64,000 bases of DNA from JBGPQJ01 sp963829485. Lineage in GTDB: Bacteria; Chloroflexota; Anaerolineae; Anaerolineales; Villigracilaceae. Below are positions 55,690-64,000 of this stretch, piece by piece (position 1 is the first letter of the stretch; every line of letters begins with the position of its first letter). The position numbers and the translations under genes were made by a program. Where the stretch lies: assembly GCA_963829485.1 (NCBI GenBank), contig CAWHIK010000010.1, positions 558,001 to 622,000 on the forward strand, in the 5' to 3' direction. The notes beneath the pieces are model-generated. The model was given only the letters and a program-made list of their open reading frames with translations, was not told the origin of the DNA and did no database searches.

Positions 55690-56502
55690 ATGCCACCTGA
55701 TGGAATCACAATCCCAATTTTCGGCAATGAGTTCGTAATTCATTTCTACGGCATCATTATCATGCTAGGCGCTGTGGCCGGCGGTTTTCTTGCCGCGCAT
55801 GAAGCCAAACGTCGAGGGCTTAACCCTGATATTGTATGGGATATGCTCCTCTGGTTGATCATAGGTGGTGTTATTGGTGCGAGACTATGGCATATTTTCA
55901 CTCCCCCGCCATCCTCCATCGCAGCCGGCTATACTACTTCGTATTACCTGACCCATCCCTTGGCGGCAATCAATGTCAGGCTGGGTGGATTGGGGATTCC
56001 TGGCGCAGTGCTGGGTGGTGTGGCGGCTTTGTACCTTTTTACCCGGTATAAGAAAATCAATTTCGGTACGTGGGCGGATATCGCTTCTCCTGCTCTGGCG
56101 CTTGGCCAGGCCATCGGTCGGTGGGGAAATTACTTTAACCAGGAATTGTACGGCGCACCGACAGACCTGCCGTGGGCGATTTTTATCGATCCTGCTCACC
56201 GAGTGAAGGGATTTGCCGCATACGAGCGTTTCCACCCTCTCTTTCTTTACGAATCGCTTTACAGCCTTGGAAACGTTATTCTGCTTTTATGGATTAGCCG
56301 CCGGTTCGAAGATCGCTTGAAACCGGGCGATGTTTTCCTGGTCTACCTGATCATTTACCCGCTTGGACGTTTTCTTCTCGACTTTTTACGATTGGATGCA
56401 TCCATCGTTGCCGGGATCAACTTCAACCAGACCCTGATGGCTTGTGTCGCAATCGCCTCCTCAGCTGCCTTATTTTGGCGGCATCGGCGCACAAAGACTT
56501 AA
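55690..56502 (+). CDS. lgt: Prolipoprotein diacylglyceryl transferase
   Basis: Adds diacylglycerol to the lipobox cysteine, the step before LspA. The 270-residue membrane protein has the signature AIGRWGNYFNQELYGAPT, the HFYGIIIMLGAVAGG start and HPLFLYESLYSL. AGGAG lies before the ATG. It follows the phosphatidyltransferase by 15 bases, so phospholipid supply and lipoprotein modification are co-transcribed. Confidence 0.95.
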   Translation: MPPDGITIPIFGNEFVIHFYGIIIMLGAVAGGFLAAHEAKRRGLNPDIVWDMLLWLIIGGVIGARLWHIFTPPPSSIAAGYTTSYYLTHPLAAINVRLGGLGIPGAVLGGVAALYLFTRYKKINFGTWADIASPALALGQAIGRWGNYFNQELYGAPTDLPWAIFIDPAHRVKGFAAYERFHPLFLYESLYSLGNVILLLWISRRFEDRLKPGDVFLVYLIIYPLGRFLLDFLRLDASIVAGINFNQTLMACVAIASSAALFWRHRRTKT

Positions 56503-56514
56503 TTTCAATATTGT

Positions 56515-56577
56515 CAGGATTTTCACAAGAGAACAGGAAAATCCTGTACAATCAACTAAAATCCTAACAAGAGAACA
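56515..56577. repeat. Inverted and direct repeats between lgt and the ABC transporter
   Basis: CAGGATTTTC (56,515-56,524) and GAAAATCCTG (56,537-56,546) form a perfect 10-base inverted repeat. The loop contains ACAAGAGAACA (56,525-56,535), which recurs exactly at 56,567-56,577, 42 bases on; AAAATCCT also recurs at 56,558. There is no T tract. It may be an operator region for the transporter genes or the remains of a small duplication. Confidence 0.45.
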
Positions 56578-56667
56578 CTCACCCTCACCCCGCGAATCTG
56601 AAATGGAAACAACCAATATACAGGGGGAGGGTGATGCTTATCATTTTATTGTGGGGAGAACCCATTC

Positions 56668-57600
56668 ATGATCAGTTGCAATGACCTCAGCAAGCAGTTT
56701 GGGGATTTCTGGGCAGTCAATGGTGTTTCACTGGATGTTCAACCAGGAGAAGTGCTCGTGCTGCTCGGGCAAAATGGTGCAGGGAAGACCACAACTGTCC
56801 GTATGTTGACAGCTGTACTTTCTCCGACGCGCGGCTGGGCAAAAATTGCAGGCTATGACGTTGCCCGCGAACCGGAAAAAGTTCGTTCTTCGGTTGGCGT
56901 GCTGACGGAACAACACGGTCTTTACTCGCGAATGACGGCAGTCGAGTATCTCGATTTCTTCAGTCAGGTCTACGATATCCCTTCCGATGTTAAAAAGGCG
57001 AGGATTTTTCACCTCCTCGACTATTTTGGACTTAGTCAGGCAGCGAATAAGCGCACCGGAGAGTATTCCAAGGGCATGCGCCAGAAATTGGCGCTCGCCC
57101 GTGCTTTGATTCATGAGCCGCCGGTACTATTACTGGACGAGCCAACTTCAGCCATGGATCCGGAATCCGCCAGACTGGTTCGTGATCATATCGCAGATCT
57201 GCGCTCATCTCAGAGAACAATCATCATCTGCACGCATAATCTTACCGAGGCGGAATACCTCGCGGATAAAATCGCGGTCATTTATCATGGACGATCGATT
57301 ATCCAGGGAACAGTGGAGGAGATAAAACACCGGTTGATGGGACCGTCGGAGTATGAGATTCGTATAGGGGGGGATTGGGCATTTGATCAATTAGAACTTC
57401 CCGTTGAAATAACAGTAACCAGCCGAGGTTCGCACGGTTTTTCCTATCAAGTGGAGCAGCCTCTGATGATTAATCCGCTGCTGATTCAAAACCTCACCAG
57501 GGAGAACATCCCCATTATCTCTTTGCAGGAGGTCCCGCGAAGTCTTGAGCAGGTGTACCTTGAAGCCATGTCCCGTGTCGAAAGAGGCGAAGCGCTATGA
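56668..57600 (+). CDS. ABC transporter ATP-binding protein (NatA/CcmA-like)
   Basis: A 310-residue ATPase for an ABC-2 type exporter. Walker A is GQNGAGKTTTVRML, the signature is YSKGMRQKLALARAL (a variant of LSGGQ), Walker B is VLLLDEPTSAMDP and the switch histidine is in ICTHNL. The last ~80 residues form a family-typical extension. GGGGAG precedes the ATG, and the stop overlaps the permease start by 4 bases, so both subunits are made together. Confidence 0.92.
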   Translation: MISCNDLSKQFGDFWAVNGVSLDVQPGEVLVLLGQNGAGKTTTVRMLTAVLSPTRGWAKIAGYDVAREPEKVRSSVGVLTEQHGLYSRMTAVEYLDFFSQVYDIPSDVKKARIFHLLDYFGLSQAANKRTGEYSKGMRQKLALARALIHEPPVLLLDEPTSAMDPESARLVRDHIADLRSSQRTIIICTHNLTEAEYLADKIAVIYHGRSIIQGTVEEIKHRLMGPSEYEIRIGGDWAFDQLELPVEITVTSRGSHGFSYQVEQPLMINPLLIQNLTRENIPIISLQEVPRSLEQVYLEAMSRVERGEAL

Positions 57601-59017
57601 GACACGATTTAAAACATATCTGGCTTGTGGCTTCCCGTGAACTTCGTGATCAGATGCGCGATTGGCGAATCATCTTTCCCATGATCGCCCTTACGGTTTT
57701 CTTCCCCTTCCTGATGATGATGACTGCCAGGTTTGCTGTTGAATTCGTAAATAAATATGGCGCCGGTCTTGTCGGTGAGCGCATGGTTCCATTCCTGTTG
57801 ATGGTAGTAGGATTTTTCCCGGTCACTGTTGCATTGGTCGTAGCCCTCGAAGCGTTTGTTGGAGAAAAAGAACGAGGGACAATCGAACCTCTCCTGAGCA
57901 GCCCGCTGGCGGATTGGCACTTGTACCTTGGCAAGCTATTGGCAGGGACTGTCTTTCCGTTGATCGCGGCATACCTTGGGATCAGCGTGTACCTGTTTGG
58001 ACTTTGGTCCAGTGATATTCCGCTGCCGGATGCCTCTATGCTTGCGCAGACGCTGGTATTGACGACCGCGCAGGGGATTTTATGGTCAGCGGTGCGATCC
58101 TGATTTCCGCCCAGTCAACAACGGTACGAGGAGCCAACCTGCTGGCTTCCTTTATCATCATCCCGATTGCGATCTTGATCCAGGGAGAGAGCATCCTCAT
58201 GTTCTGGGGCACCAATGAGGTCCTATGGCTGGCAGTCATCGGTGTGTCGATCATCTCAATATTGTTGATCCGCCTGGGGCTGGCCCATTTTCGCAGGGAA
58301 GGTTTGATCGGCCGCGAAATTGACTCGCTTAATTTCCGCTACATGGGATCGGTTTTTAAGGCTAGATTCCTAGGCTCAACGCGAAGACCTTGGGCATGGT
58401 ACAAGGTAACATTTTCTACTCTTGCCAACCAGAAATATTCCATTCTGATAGTTTGCGTGATCGGCATACTCACCGCCTTCGCGGCTTATTACTTTGCGAT
58501 GGCGAAATTACCGGGTCTGCTGGAATCCATTAACGGTGGTAATTCGAAGGAATTCCTTGATTTGGCGACTGAGAGGCTCAACCTGGATTCACCGCAGATT
58601 AGTTTTCGATATATCTTCCTCAATAATGTCAGAGCGCTCACGGTTATGCTCATCCTGGGTGTGTTGACATTGAGCGTCGGTGGGATGCTGGCTTATTTAT
58701 TGAATATTGGATTAGTGGGAGGCGTACTGGGATTTGCCGGCGAGTTGGGTTTCTCGCCGATTACAGTATTCGCAGTCGGGGTATTGCCTCATGGGTTGTT
58801 TGAGATCACAGCCATCATAATCTCGAGTGCAGCCATTTTGCATATGGGTGTGACATTGGTCACCCCTGATCCAAACAGAACGATCAGTCAGGTATTCGTC
58901 GAATCGATAGCAGATTGGTTCAGGATTATGACCGGATTTGGCCTCCCTCTGCTCGTCATTGCGGCGCTAATAAAATCGTATATCACCCCTCAATTGATTC
59001 TGAACTACTTAAAGTGA
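57597..59017 (+). CDS. ABC-2 permease fused to a SpoIIM-like domain (frameshifted)
   Basis: The first ~270 residues are an ABC-2 permease (NatB-like): IWLVASRELRDQMRDWRIIF, the EKERGTIEPLLSSPL motif after helix two and several helices. From ~residue 280 a second membrane module follows, with FRYIFLNNVRALTVMLILGVL, LLNIGLVGGVLGF and GVLPHGLFEITAIIISSAAI, which matches the SpoIIM/DUF95 pattern. The frame breaks at TTTT 58,078-58,081; adding one base joins TTAQGI to MVSGAILISAQSTTVRGAN. Repaired length is 473 residues. Substrate unknown. Confidence 0.85.
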
Positions 59018-59068
59018 TCAAAAAACAACTTGAGTAGATGAAGAACATCAGGACAGGGGGAAAGGGGT

Positions 59069-59572
59069 TTACCAGCCGGAGATCCACGGCTCCCATTCGA
59101 GATTATCGGGGAGATGCCGGCCGAAGATGTAAACAGCGCTGGCGGGGGGTTCCTTGGGAGGATGCAGCAAGGACATATGCGCTTCGTCCAGCCGGCGGCT
59201 GCCCTTGTGATGATTGCAGGAGGCACAGGCGGTGACCACGTTTGTCCATACGTGCAATCCACCCAGGTGACGCGGCAGGACGTGATCAATCGTCAATTCC
59301 GGGACATGCCTGCCGCAATACTGGCAAATGTAATTGTCGCGGCGGAATACTTCCCTTCGGGATAACTTGACCCTTTGGTGTTCGCGATGCACCATGTGTT
59401 CCAGTCGAATCACCGATGGGCGTGGAAAATTCTGGGAAATTGTACGGATGTAGCCGCGACCGTTCGCCACGAGCGCAGCTTTTCCTGAAAGGACCAAGCC
59501 AATCGCCCGCCTCGTATTGCACACATTGATAGGTTCGAAATTGGCGTTTAGAACCAATACCTGAACCTGCAT
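59069..59572 (-). CDS. HNH endonuclease domain protein
   Basis: A 167-residue protein with an N-terminal ~65-residue module (VLVLNANFEPINVCNTRRAI) and an HNH domain: CQYCGRHVP, LTIDHVLPRHLGG, then N in WTNVVTAC and CNHHKGSR. The pattern is common in single-copy HNH proteins of cyanobacteria, actinobacteria and Chloroflexota whose role is not established. A GGAGG site precedes the ATG. There is no nearby intron, phage gene or methylase. Confidence 0.88.
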   Translation of the reverse strand: MQVQVLVLNANFEPINVCNTRRAIGLVLSGKAALVANGRGYIRTISQNFPRPSVIRLEHMVHREHQRVKLSRREVFRRDNYICQYCGRHVPELTIDHVLPRHLGGLHVWTNVVTACASCNHHKGSRRLDEAHMSLLHPPKEPPASAVYIFGRHLPDNLEWEPWISGW

Positions 59573-59660
59573 TAGACCTCCGTAATTGGCGAAATTATAG
59601 CATAATCAGTCGAAGGGTTATTTGCCTGCATCCAGTCATAATTCACCTTTTGGAGTTCCT

Positions 59661-60573
59661 ATGCGTATTCTCATTGCTGGTGGAACAGGTTTGATTGGTC
59701 AACCGCTTATTCGATCCTTAGTATCGAATGGCCATACGGTCGTTGTCCTCAGTCGATCTGGAAGGAAAATCCCCGCATCTCCTGGGATATCGTGGATGAC
59801 CTGGGATGCGAAGACAACTTCGGGCTGGGGAAGCATTATTAATGAAATTGATGGCGTAATCAACCTTGCAGGTGAAAATATTGGTCGTTTCCCCTGGTCA
59901 GAGAAAAATAAACAACAATTTCGACAAAGCAGGTTAGACGCAGGGTACGCTTTAGTGAAAGCCATTGAAGAGTGCCAGGTAAAGCCTCGCGTCTTCATCC
60001 AGGCGTCGGCGGTAGGTTATTACGGACCTCATGGCGATGAGTGGGTCGATGAATCAGTCGGCGCGGGAGATGATTTTTCTGCCAGTCTATGTCTCGATTG
60101 GGAAGCCTCCACGCAGGCGGTTGAGAAATTGGGGTTGCGTCGGATTCTTTATCCGTACAGGAATAGTGCTATCCAATTCTGGCGGTGTGCTACCTCAAAT
60201 GGCATTCCCTGCGAAACTATTCATGGGCGGGTGTTTGGGATCCGGAAGGCAGGGAATCCCGTGGATTCATATCGATGATGAAATAGGAGCGGTCCAATAC
60301 CTTCTCGAAAATGAGTCTGCGACGGGTGTATACAATTTATCCGCGCCATGTCCTGTTTCGAATATGGAATTTATGCACTTAATCACCCAAGTACTCAGAC
60401 GGCCTTTCTGGTTTCATGTTCCCCGACAACTACTTATCCTTTTACTGGGAGAAATGAGTTCTTTGCTGCTTAATGGACAATTCATGGTTCCAAAGAGACT
60501 GTTGGACAGTGGCTTTAGGTTCAAATACAGTATGGTAAGGTCAGCATTGCAGGATTTATTGGTAGGAAAATAG
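59661..60573 (+). CDS. NAD(P)-binding SDR/epimerase, TIGR01777 (YfcH) type (frameshifted)
   Basis: An extended short-chain dehydrogenase. The ATG at 59,661 gives MRILIAGGTGLIGQPLIRSL, the Rossmann start, with TTGGAG 5 bases upstream. NLAGENIGRFPWSEKNKQ and QASAVGYYGPHGDEWVDES are hallmarks of this subfamily. The frame breaks at TTT 60,148-60,150; dropping one T gives LRRILIRTGIVLSNSGG. The DUF1731-like C-terminus ends RSALQDLLVGK. Repaired length is 303 residues. Function is unproven for the family. Confidence 0.88.
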
Positions 60574-60675
60574 GACGAAAGTCAGCTTCTTTAAAATAGG
60601 ACGTTTATGCTATGATAAAAACTTGCTACCTGGCGTACAATTTATATTGCAAAATGGATGATTCTCGGGTGAATA

Positions 60676-62040
60676 ATGCATAACAGCTCCATTAAACGGC
60701 TGACTGATATATATTTGGTCGCTTTTAATCGTTTGGGCGTGACCTGTTCCAGGCAGAAAGCCAGGAAACTAGCCCAGGTGGTCCAACTGGCTATGTCTGC
60801 GCATGGCCGGAATTATCACAATTTGGATCACGTGTTCAGCTTTGTTGACCCTGATGAACCCATCAGCACACTGGCTGGCATGTACCATGATGTTGTTTAT
60901 TACCAGGTAGACCAGGGATTCACCCCCGAGATACTTGCCATAATCATCCCGTATATTTATGAATTGGAAGGTGAGTTCTATATCTCCAAAAACATTCCGG
61001 AGAAGGAACGCCTTGTTTGGATGACCCTTGACATATTCGATCTAAAGGCTGGGCAGAAACTTACTTCAGTGGATGCGTTAAACGAATTTCTCAGCGCCTT
61101 GGTGTTGGTGAAGGAACTGGGAGGCATCGTCGAAACCAAGGATTTGCTGCAGATGATCGTCTGTATCGAATCTACAATTCCTTTCCGAGGGAGAGGAAAG
61201 ACCGGATTGACTCCGTTTGAATTAATGGCGAAAAGACTTCGTAATGTCACGAAGAAATATTGTGATTCCCCGATGAAGGCACGCGACATCGAAAAAACGA
61301 TAAAAACTTCTGTCACCTTTTCAAACAAGGATATTGGGAATTTTTCAGAGTCTGACCCGGCTCGTTTCCTTGACAATACCTGGAAGCTGCTCCCAGAGAC
61401 GAATGCCGCGCTTCGAAACAGGGATGCTTACAGTATCCGGTCGTACCGTTTAGCTTTGCAAAAAATGCGCTCCTTCATGTTGTTTGTTACTCCCGATCTG
61501 GTATTCAACCAATATCGCGGCGTCCCTTCGGATTCTGAATATCGGAATATGCTCAAGCTTGCTGAGGACAATATCCTTGTTGCGCGCGAATATTTACGAG
61601 TTCGTCTTGTCGCGATCGCAGTCCTTGAAGCGCTTGCTCAAATATCTGGAGGAGATACGCCATTGTCAATCTTCATGGGGGAACTGTCAGACCAGACTGG
61701 AGAATCACCAAGAATCGAAGATTTCCTGCCAGCCATTCCTACACCTCCCTGGGTCGATAATGCTCCTGTAATCCGCGATCTCTTGGAAGTCGGACGTGCC
61801 AGCGAGTCTAATTTCGACACCCGGAATTCAAGATTATCGCTCTTTGTGTTCAAATCCCTCACACCAGAGAAGATGGATGAAGCAATGATCAACTCTTCGG
61901 AGTATTTCTCTGGAAAATTATCGCCAGAAGATTACCTGGATAGAATGGATAAGAACATGGTTACTGCGATTGCCCATGCAAGCGCATCCATGGTGCTATT
62001 AAGAAGAGATAAGTTAATGAAATACGGCTCAGCAAGATGA
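60676..62040 (+). CDS. HD-domain-like protein of unknown function
   Basis: A 454-residue protein. Near the start, AHGRNYHNLDHVFSFVD and ISTLAGMYHDVVYYQVD follow the H...HD metal-binding pattern of predicted HD phosphohydrolases that share YHNLxH. The remaining ~350 residues are mainly helical and I recognise nothing in them; a C-terminal region around SLTPEKMDEAMINSSEYF has no obvious domain. No membrane segment or signal peptide. The binding site before the ATG is weak. No operon partner. Confidence 0.7.
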   Translation: MHNSSIKRLTDIYLVAFNRLGVTCSRQKARKLAQVVQLAMSAHGRNYHNLDHVFSFVDPDEPISTLAGMYHDVVYYQVDQGFTPEILAIIIPYIYELEGEFYISKNIPEKERLVWMTLDIFDLKAGQKLTSVDALNEFLSALVLVKELGGIVETKDLLQMIVCIESTIPFRGRGKTGLTPFELMAKRLRNVTKKYCDSPMKARDIEKTIKTSVTFSNKDIGNFSESDPARFLDNTWKLLPETNAALRNRDAYSIRSYRLALQKMRSFMLFVTPDLVFNQYRGVPSDSEYRNMLKLAEDNILVAREYLRVRLVAIAVLEALAQISGGDTPLSIFMGELSDQTGESPRIEDFLPAIPTPPWVDNAPVIRDLLEVGRASESNFDTRNSRLSLFVFKSLTPEKMDEAMINSSEYFSGKLSPEDYLDRMDKNMVTAIAHASASMVLLRRDKLMKYGSAR

Positions 62041-62057
62041 ACCATCTTCGGTTTTAA

Positions 62058-62086
62058 TTGACAGACTTGTAATTTCCTCGTAATAT
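62058..62086 (+). promoter_or_regulatory. Promoter upstream of the 62,199 gene
   Basis: A perfect TTGACA (62,058-62,063) and TAATAT (62,081-62,086) are 17 bases apart. It lies just after the HD-like gene and 113 bases before the downstream start codon. A second TATAAT lies at 62,184-62,189, only 9 bases before that start. Confidence 0.55.
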
Positions 62087-62198
62087 CCTCTCACGACTTT
62101 TCTAAATTTATTCATTAAACTTTCAGTAAGATTCTGCTTACTAACTTTCGTTTTCCCTAAAAAAACTGCCCTCGTAATTGCATTATAATAATGTTATT

Positions 62199-62705
62199 GT
62201 GGATTCCAATTCCCGTATTTATCGCCCGGTGATCCAGTCGAGGAGATCTGAAATCGTCGCCTGGGGTTTGGCAATTGCCTCTCTGGCAGGACTATTAATT
62301 TTAAACCTTGGAGGGATGATTTTCTTCTGGGCTTCGGTTTTCGTGGTGTTCATTTTCTTTGCCGCGCTTAGTATCTCTTTGGGAAATTGGATGGATCGAA
62401 ATACTCAAATAACAATCGATGATACGGGAATTATTTATAAGAATGGCTTAAGAAATCTCCAGCTGGGATGGATGGCGATTACCAGTGTAGAGACCAACCC
62501 CGCTCGGTGGGGAGAGAAAGTCCAGGTTATCGCCGCAAAATCCCACTTTGATTTCAACACCCTTGGAGAAGTTGTTTTTCAGGATAAAATTCAAGGGCAG
62601 GTTGGTTTTAAGGATGGAAAGGAAATCCTGGAGGTAATCGTGATGAAGAGTGGATTAACATCGGTTGCCAAGAAAGGTAACTCATATTATTATTCCCGTC
62701 CGTGA
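62199..62705 (+). CDS. Small membrane protein of unknown function
   Basis: A 168-residue protein with two adjacent hydrophobic helices (~residues 20-60) and a hydrophilic C-terminal domain (TQITIDDTGIIYKNGLRNLQLGWM...TSVETNPARWGEKVQV) that resembles bacterial PH-like domains. The GTG at 62,199 is preferred to a TTG 21 bases upstream because a TATAAT (62,184-62,189) overlaps the longer version. No ribosome binding site is seen. A terminator follows 19 bases after the stop. Confidence 0.7.
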   Translation: MDSNSRIYRPVIQSRRSEIVAWGLAIASLAGLLILNLGGMIFFWASVFVVFIFFAALSISLGNWMDRNTQITIDDTGIIYKNGLRNLQLGWMAITSVETNPARWGEKVQVIAAKSHFDFNTLGEVVFQDKIQGQVGFKDGKEILEVIVMKSGLTSVAKKGNSYYYSRP

Positions 62706-62724
62706 TTACATTCTGTGGAGGGTG

Positions 62725-62757
62725 AATACGCCTGCCACAGCAGGCGTATTATTTTTA
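62725..62757 (+). terminator. Rho-independent terminator before tyrS
   Basis: An 11-pair perfect stem (62,725-62,735 with 62,740-62,750) with a CACA loop and a following ATTTTTAA. It ends the 62,199 transcript 35 bases before the tyrS start. Confidence 0.92.
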
Positions 62758-62791
62758 AGTTTATGCAAGCGATTACATATCGGAGGTCCAC

Positions 62792-64000
62792 ATGAAGATT
62801 GATGAACAAGTTGACTTGTTGATGCAAGGAACTGAATATGGTGATGACCACCTGAAGGGAACGATGGCGGAGGAGCTCCGCCAAAGGCTGGAGTCAACCC
62901 AAAAGGAAGGCCGTAGGTTGAGGATCTATTGCGGATATGACCCCAGAACAAGCGACTTGCACATCGGACATACGGTAACCATGAGGAAGCTGCGGCAATT
63001 TCAGGACCTGGGTCACGATGTCACATTTCTAATTGGAACATACACTTCGCTGATCGGCGATCCATCCGATAAGGACAAGCTCCGTCCATTACTCACACCT
63101 GAACAAGTGGAGCATAATGCGAATACTTACGCGGAGCAGGCATTTCGTGTTCTTGATCGATCCAAGACGATTGTCAAATACAACGCTGAATGGCTGTCAA
63201 AATTAACTTTTGCTGATTTGATAAAGCTCGCTTCGAATTTCACAATCCAACAATTCTTAACCCGCGAGAATTTTCGGAAAAGATGGGATCAAGGCGACGC
63301 CATCCATTTGCATGAGACTTTTTATGCAGTCATGCAGGGGTATGATGCATTTTCGTTAAAAAGCAGATGTTCAAGTTGGCGGCACAGACCAATTATTTAA
63401 TATCATAACGGCTGCCCGTAAGGTAATGACTTCCCTGGGAGAAAAACCGAATATCGGCATTATTATGGGAATTCTTCCCGGAACTGATGGTGTCGTCAAG
63501 ATGAGTAAATCCCTTGGTAATCATATTCCATTGAATTCGACGGCACAGGACATGTACGGGAAAGTGATGTCAATTCCGGATTCTGCCATGTTGAAATTTT
63601 CCAAGCTCGTAACCCGGTGGGGTCCTAAAGAGGTCGCCGAATACGAGGCTGGGATTAGTTCCGGGACAACTCATCCCAGGGATGCAAAAATGAAGCTGGC
63701 ACTGGAAATTACGGCAACCTATTACAGCGAAAAAGAAGCTGAACACGCTCAGAAAGAGTTTATCCAACTTTTTCAACAGGGTAGTGCCCCATCAGAAATG
63801 CCCGATTATTCCTTAAGACCAGGTCAGAGTGTAATAGAAGTGCTGCTTGATTCAGGGCTTGTGGCGAGTAAAAGCGAGGGGCGTAGACTAGTCGAACAAA
63901 AGGGGGTTAAGCTGGATGGAGAGACTCTTTTGGAGTTCGATGTGGTTTTCCCTCACGCAGGTATTTTACAGGTAGGTAAGCGGCGTTATATTAATGTCAA
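62792..64000 (+). CDS. tyrS: Tyrosyl-tRNA synthetase (frameshifted, 3' end outside the window)
   Basis: Charges tRNA-Tyr. The class I motifs are present: HIGH in TSDLHIGHTVTM and KMSKS in DGVVKMSKSLGNH, which places it with the KMSKS-bearing TyrRS branch. The frame breaks at AAAAA 63,358-63,362; dropping one A gives FSLKADVQVGGTDQLFNI. The C-terminal S4 domain starts around SVIEVLLDSGLVASKSEGRRL. The last codons run off the window with no stop. GGAGG lies before the ATG; a terminator upstream separates it from the previous gene. Confidence 0.93.

Noticed and set aside
59069..59572. HNH nuclease as part of a homing intron, phage or defence island
   Set aside because: No interrupted gene, methylase, phage gene, integrase or repeat flanks it; neighbours are an ABC exporter and an SDR.

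Overview
The window is a stretch of a bacterial chromosome, most probably from the phylum Chloroflexota, class Anaerolineae. This is inferred from gene content and family resemblance, not from a search. Pointers are a ribosomal protein S12 with the extra internal segment I recall from Chloroflexota, a lipoprotein carrying an NBR1-type Ig domain, a B12-dependent ribonucleotide reductase, several membrane/GAF signalling proteins, and zinc-binding (C+) forms of S4, S14, L24 and L36. The ribosomal half looks moderately GC-rich and the right-hand half visibly more AT-rich.

Positions 1-22,083 hold the translation and transcription core on the + strand: the end of rpoB, then rpsL-rpsG-fusA-tuf-rpsJ, the S10 and spc gene order from rplC to rplO, secY-adk-map, rpmJ-rpsM-rpsK-rpsD-rpoA-rplQ, and truA-rplM-rpsI, closed by a strong hairpin. 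rpoC is not between rpoB and rpsL, and infA is not between map and rpmJ.

Positions 22,098-32,173 hold mazG (+) and then a minus-strand block: a membrane PAS/GAF diguanylate cyclase, a multidomain lipoprotein with an amino-acid-binding domain, a transglutaminase-like membrane protein coupled to a DUF58 protein, and a 66-residue small gene with its own promoter and terminator.

Positions 32,265-39,400 are about deoxynucleotides, glycolysis and repair: nrdR with a promoter and tandem NrdR-box-like sites, an unusual hairpin, class II reductase nrdJ, a double-length phosphofructokinase, a deoxynucleoside kinase and an AlkD-like alkylation repair protein. Positions 39,439-47,449 hold a GNAT protein, alr, lspA and rluD on the + strand, then a minus-strand c-di-GMP operon (membrane protein, GAF-HD-GYP, GAF-GGDEF). 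Positions 47,591-59,017 run + strand: purine nucleoside phosphorylase, two small genes, a membrane/GAF protein ending in a possible DNA-binding helix-turn-helix, a triple-S1 protein, ftsK, a CDP-alcohol phosphotransferase, lgt and an ABC exporter whose permease is fused to a SpoIIM-like domain. The end holds an HNH nuclease (-), a TIGR01777-type SDR, an HD-like protein, a small membrane protein and the first part of tyrS.

The reading frame breaks in at least 18 genes (19 sites), including essential ribosomal proteins. Nearly all sites need removal of one base, and most lie in short homopolymers. I read this as residual assembly error and give frameshifted genes their full repaired extent. No rRNA, tRNA, CRISPR array, insertion sequence or prophage was seen.
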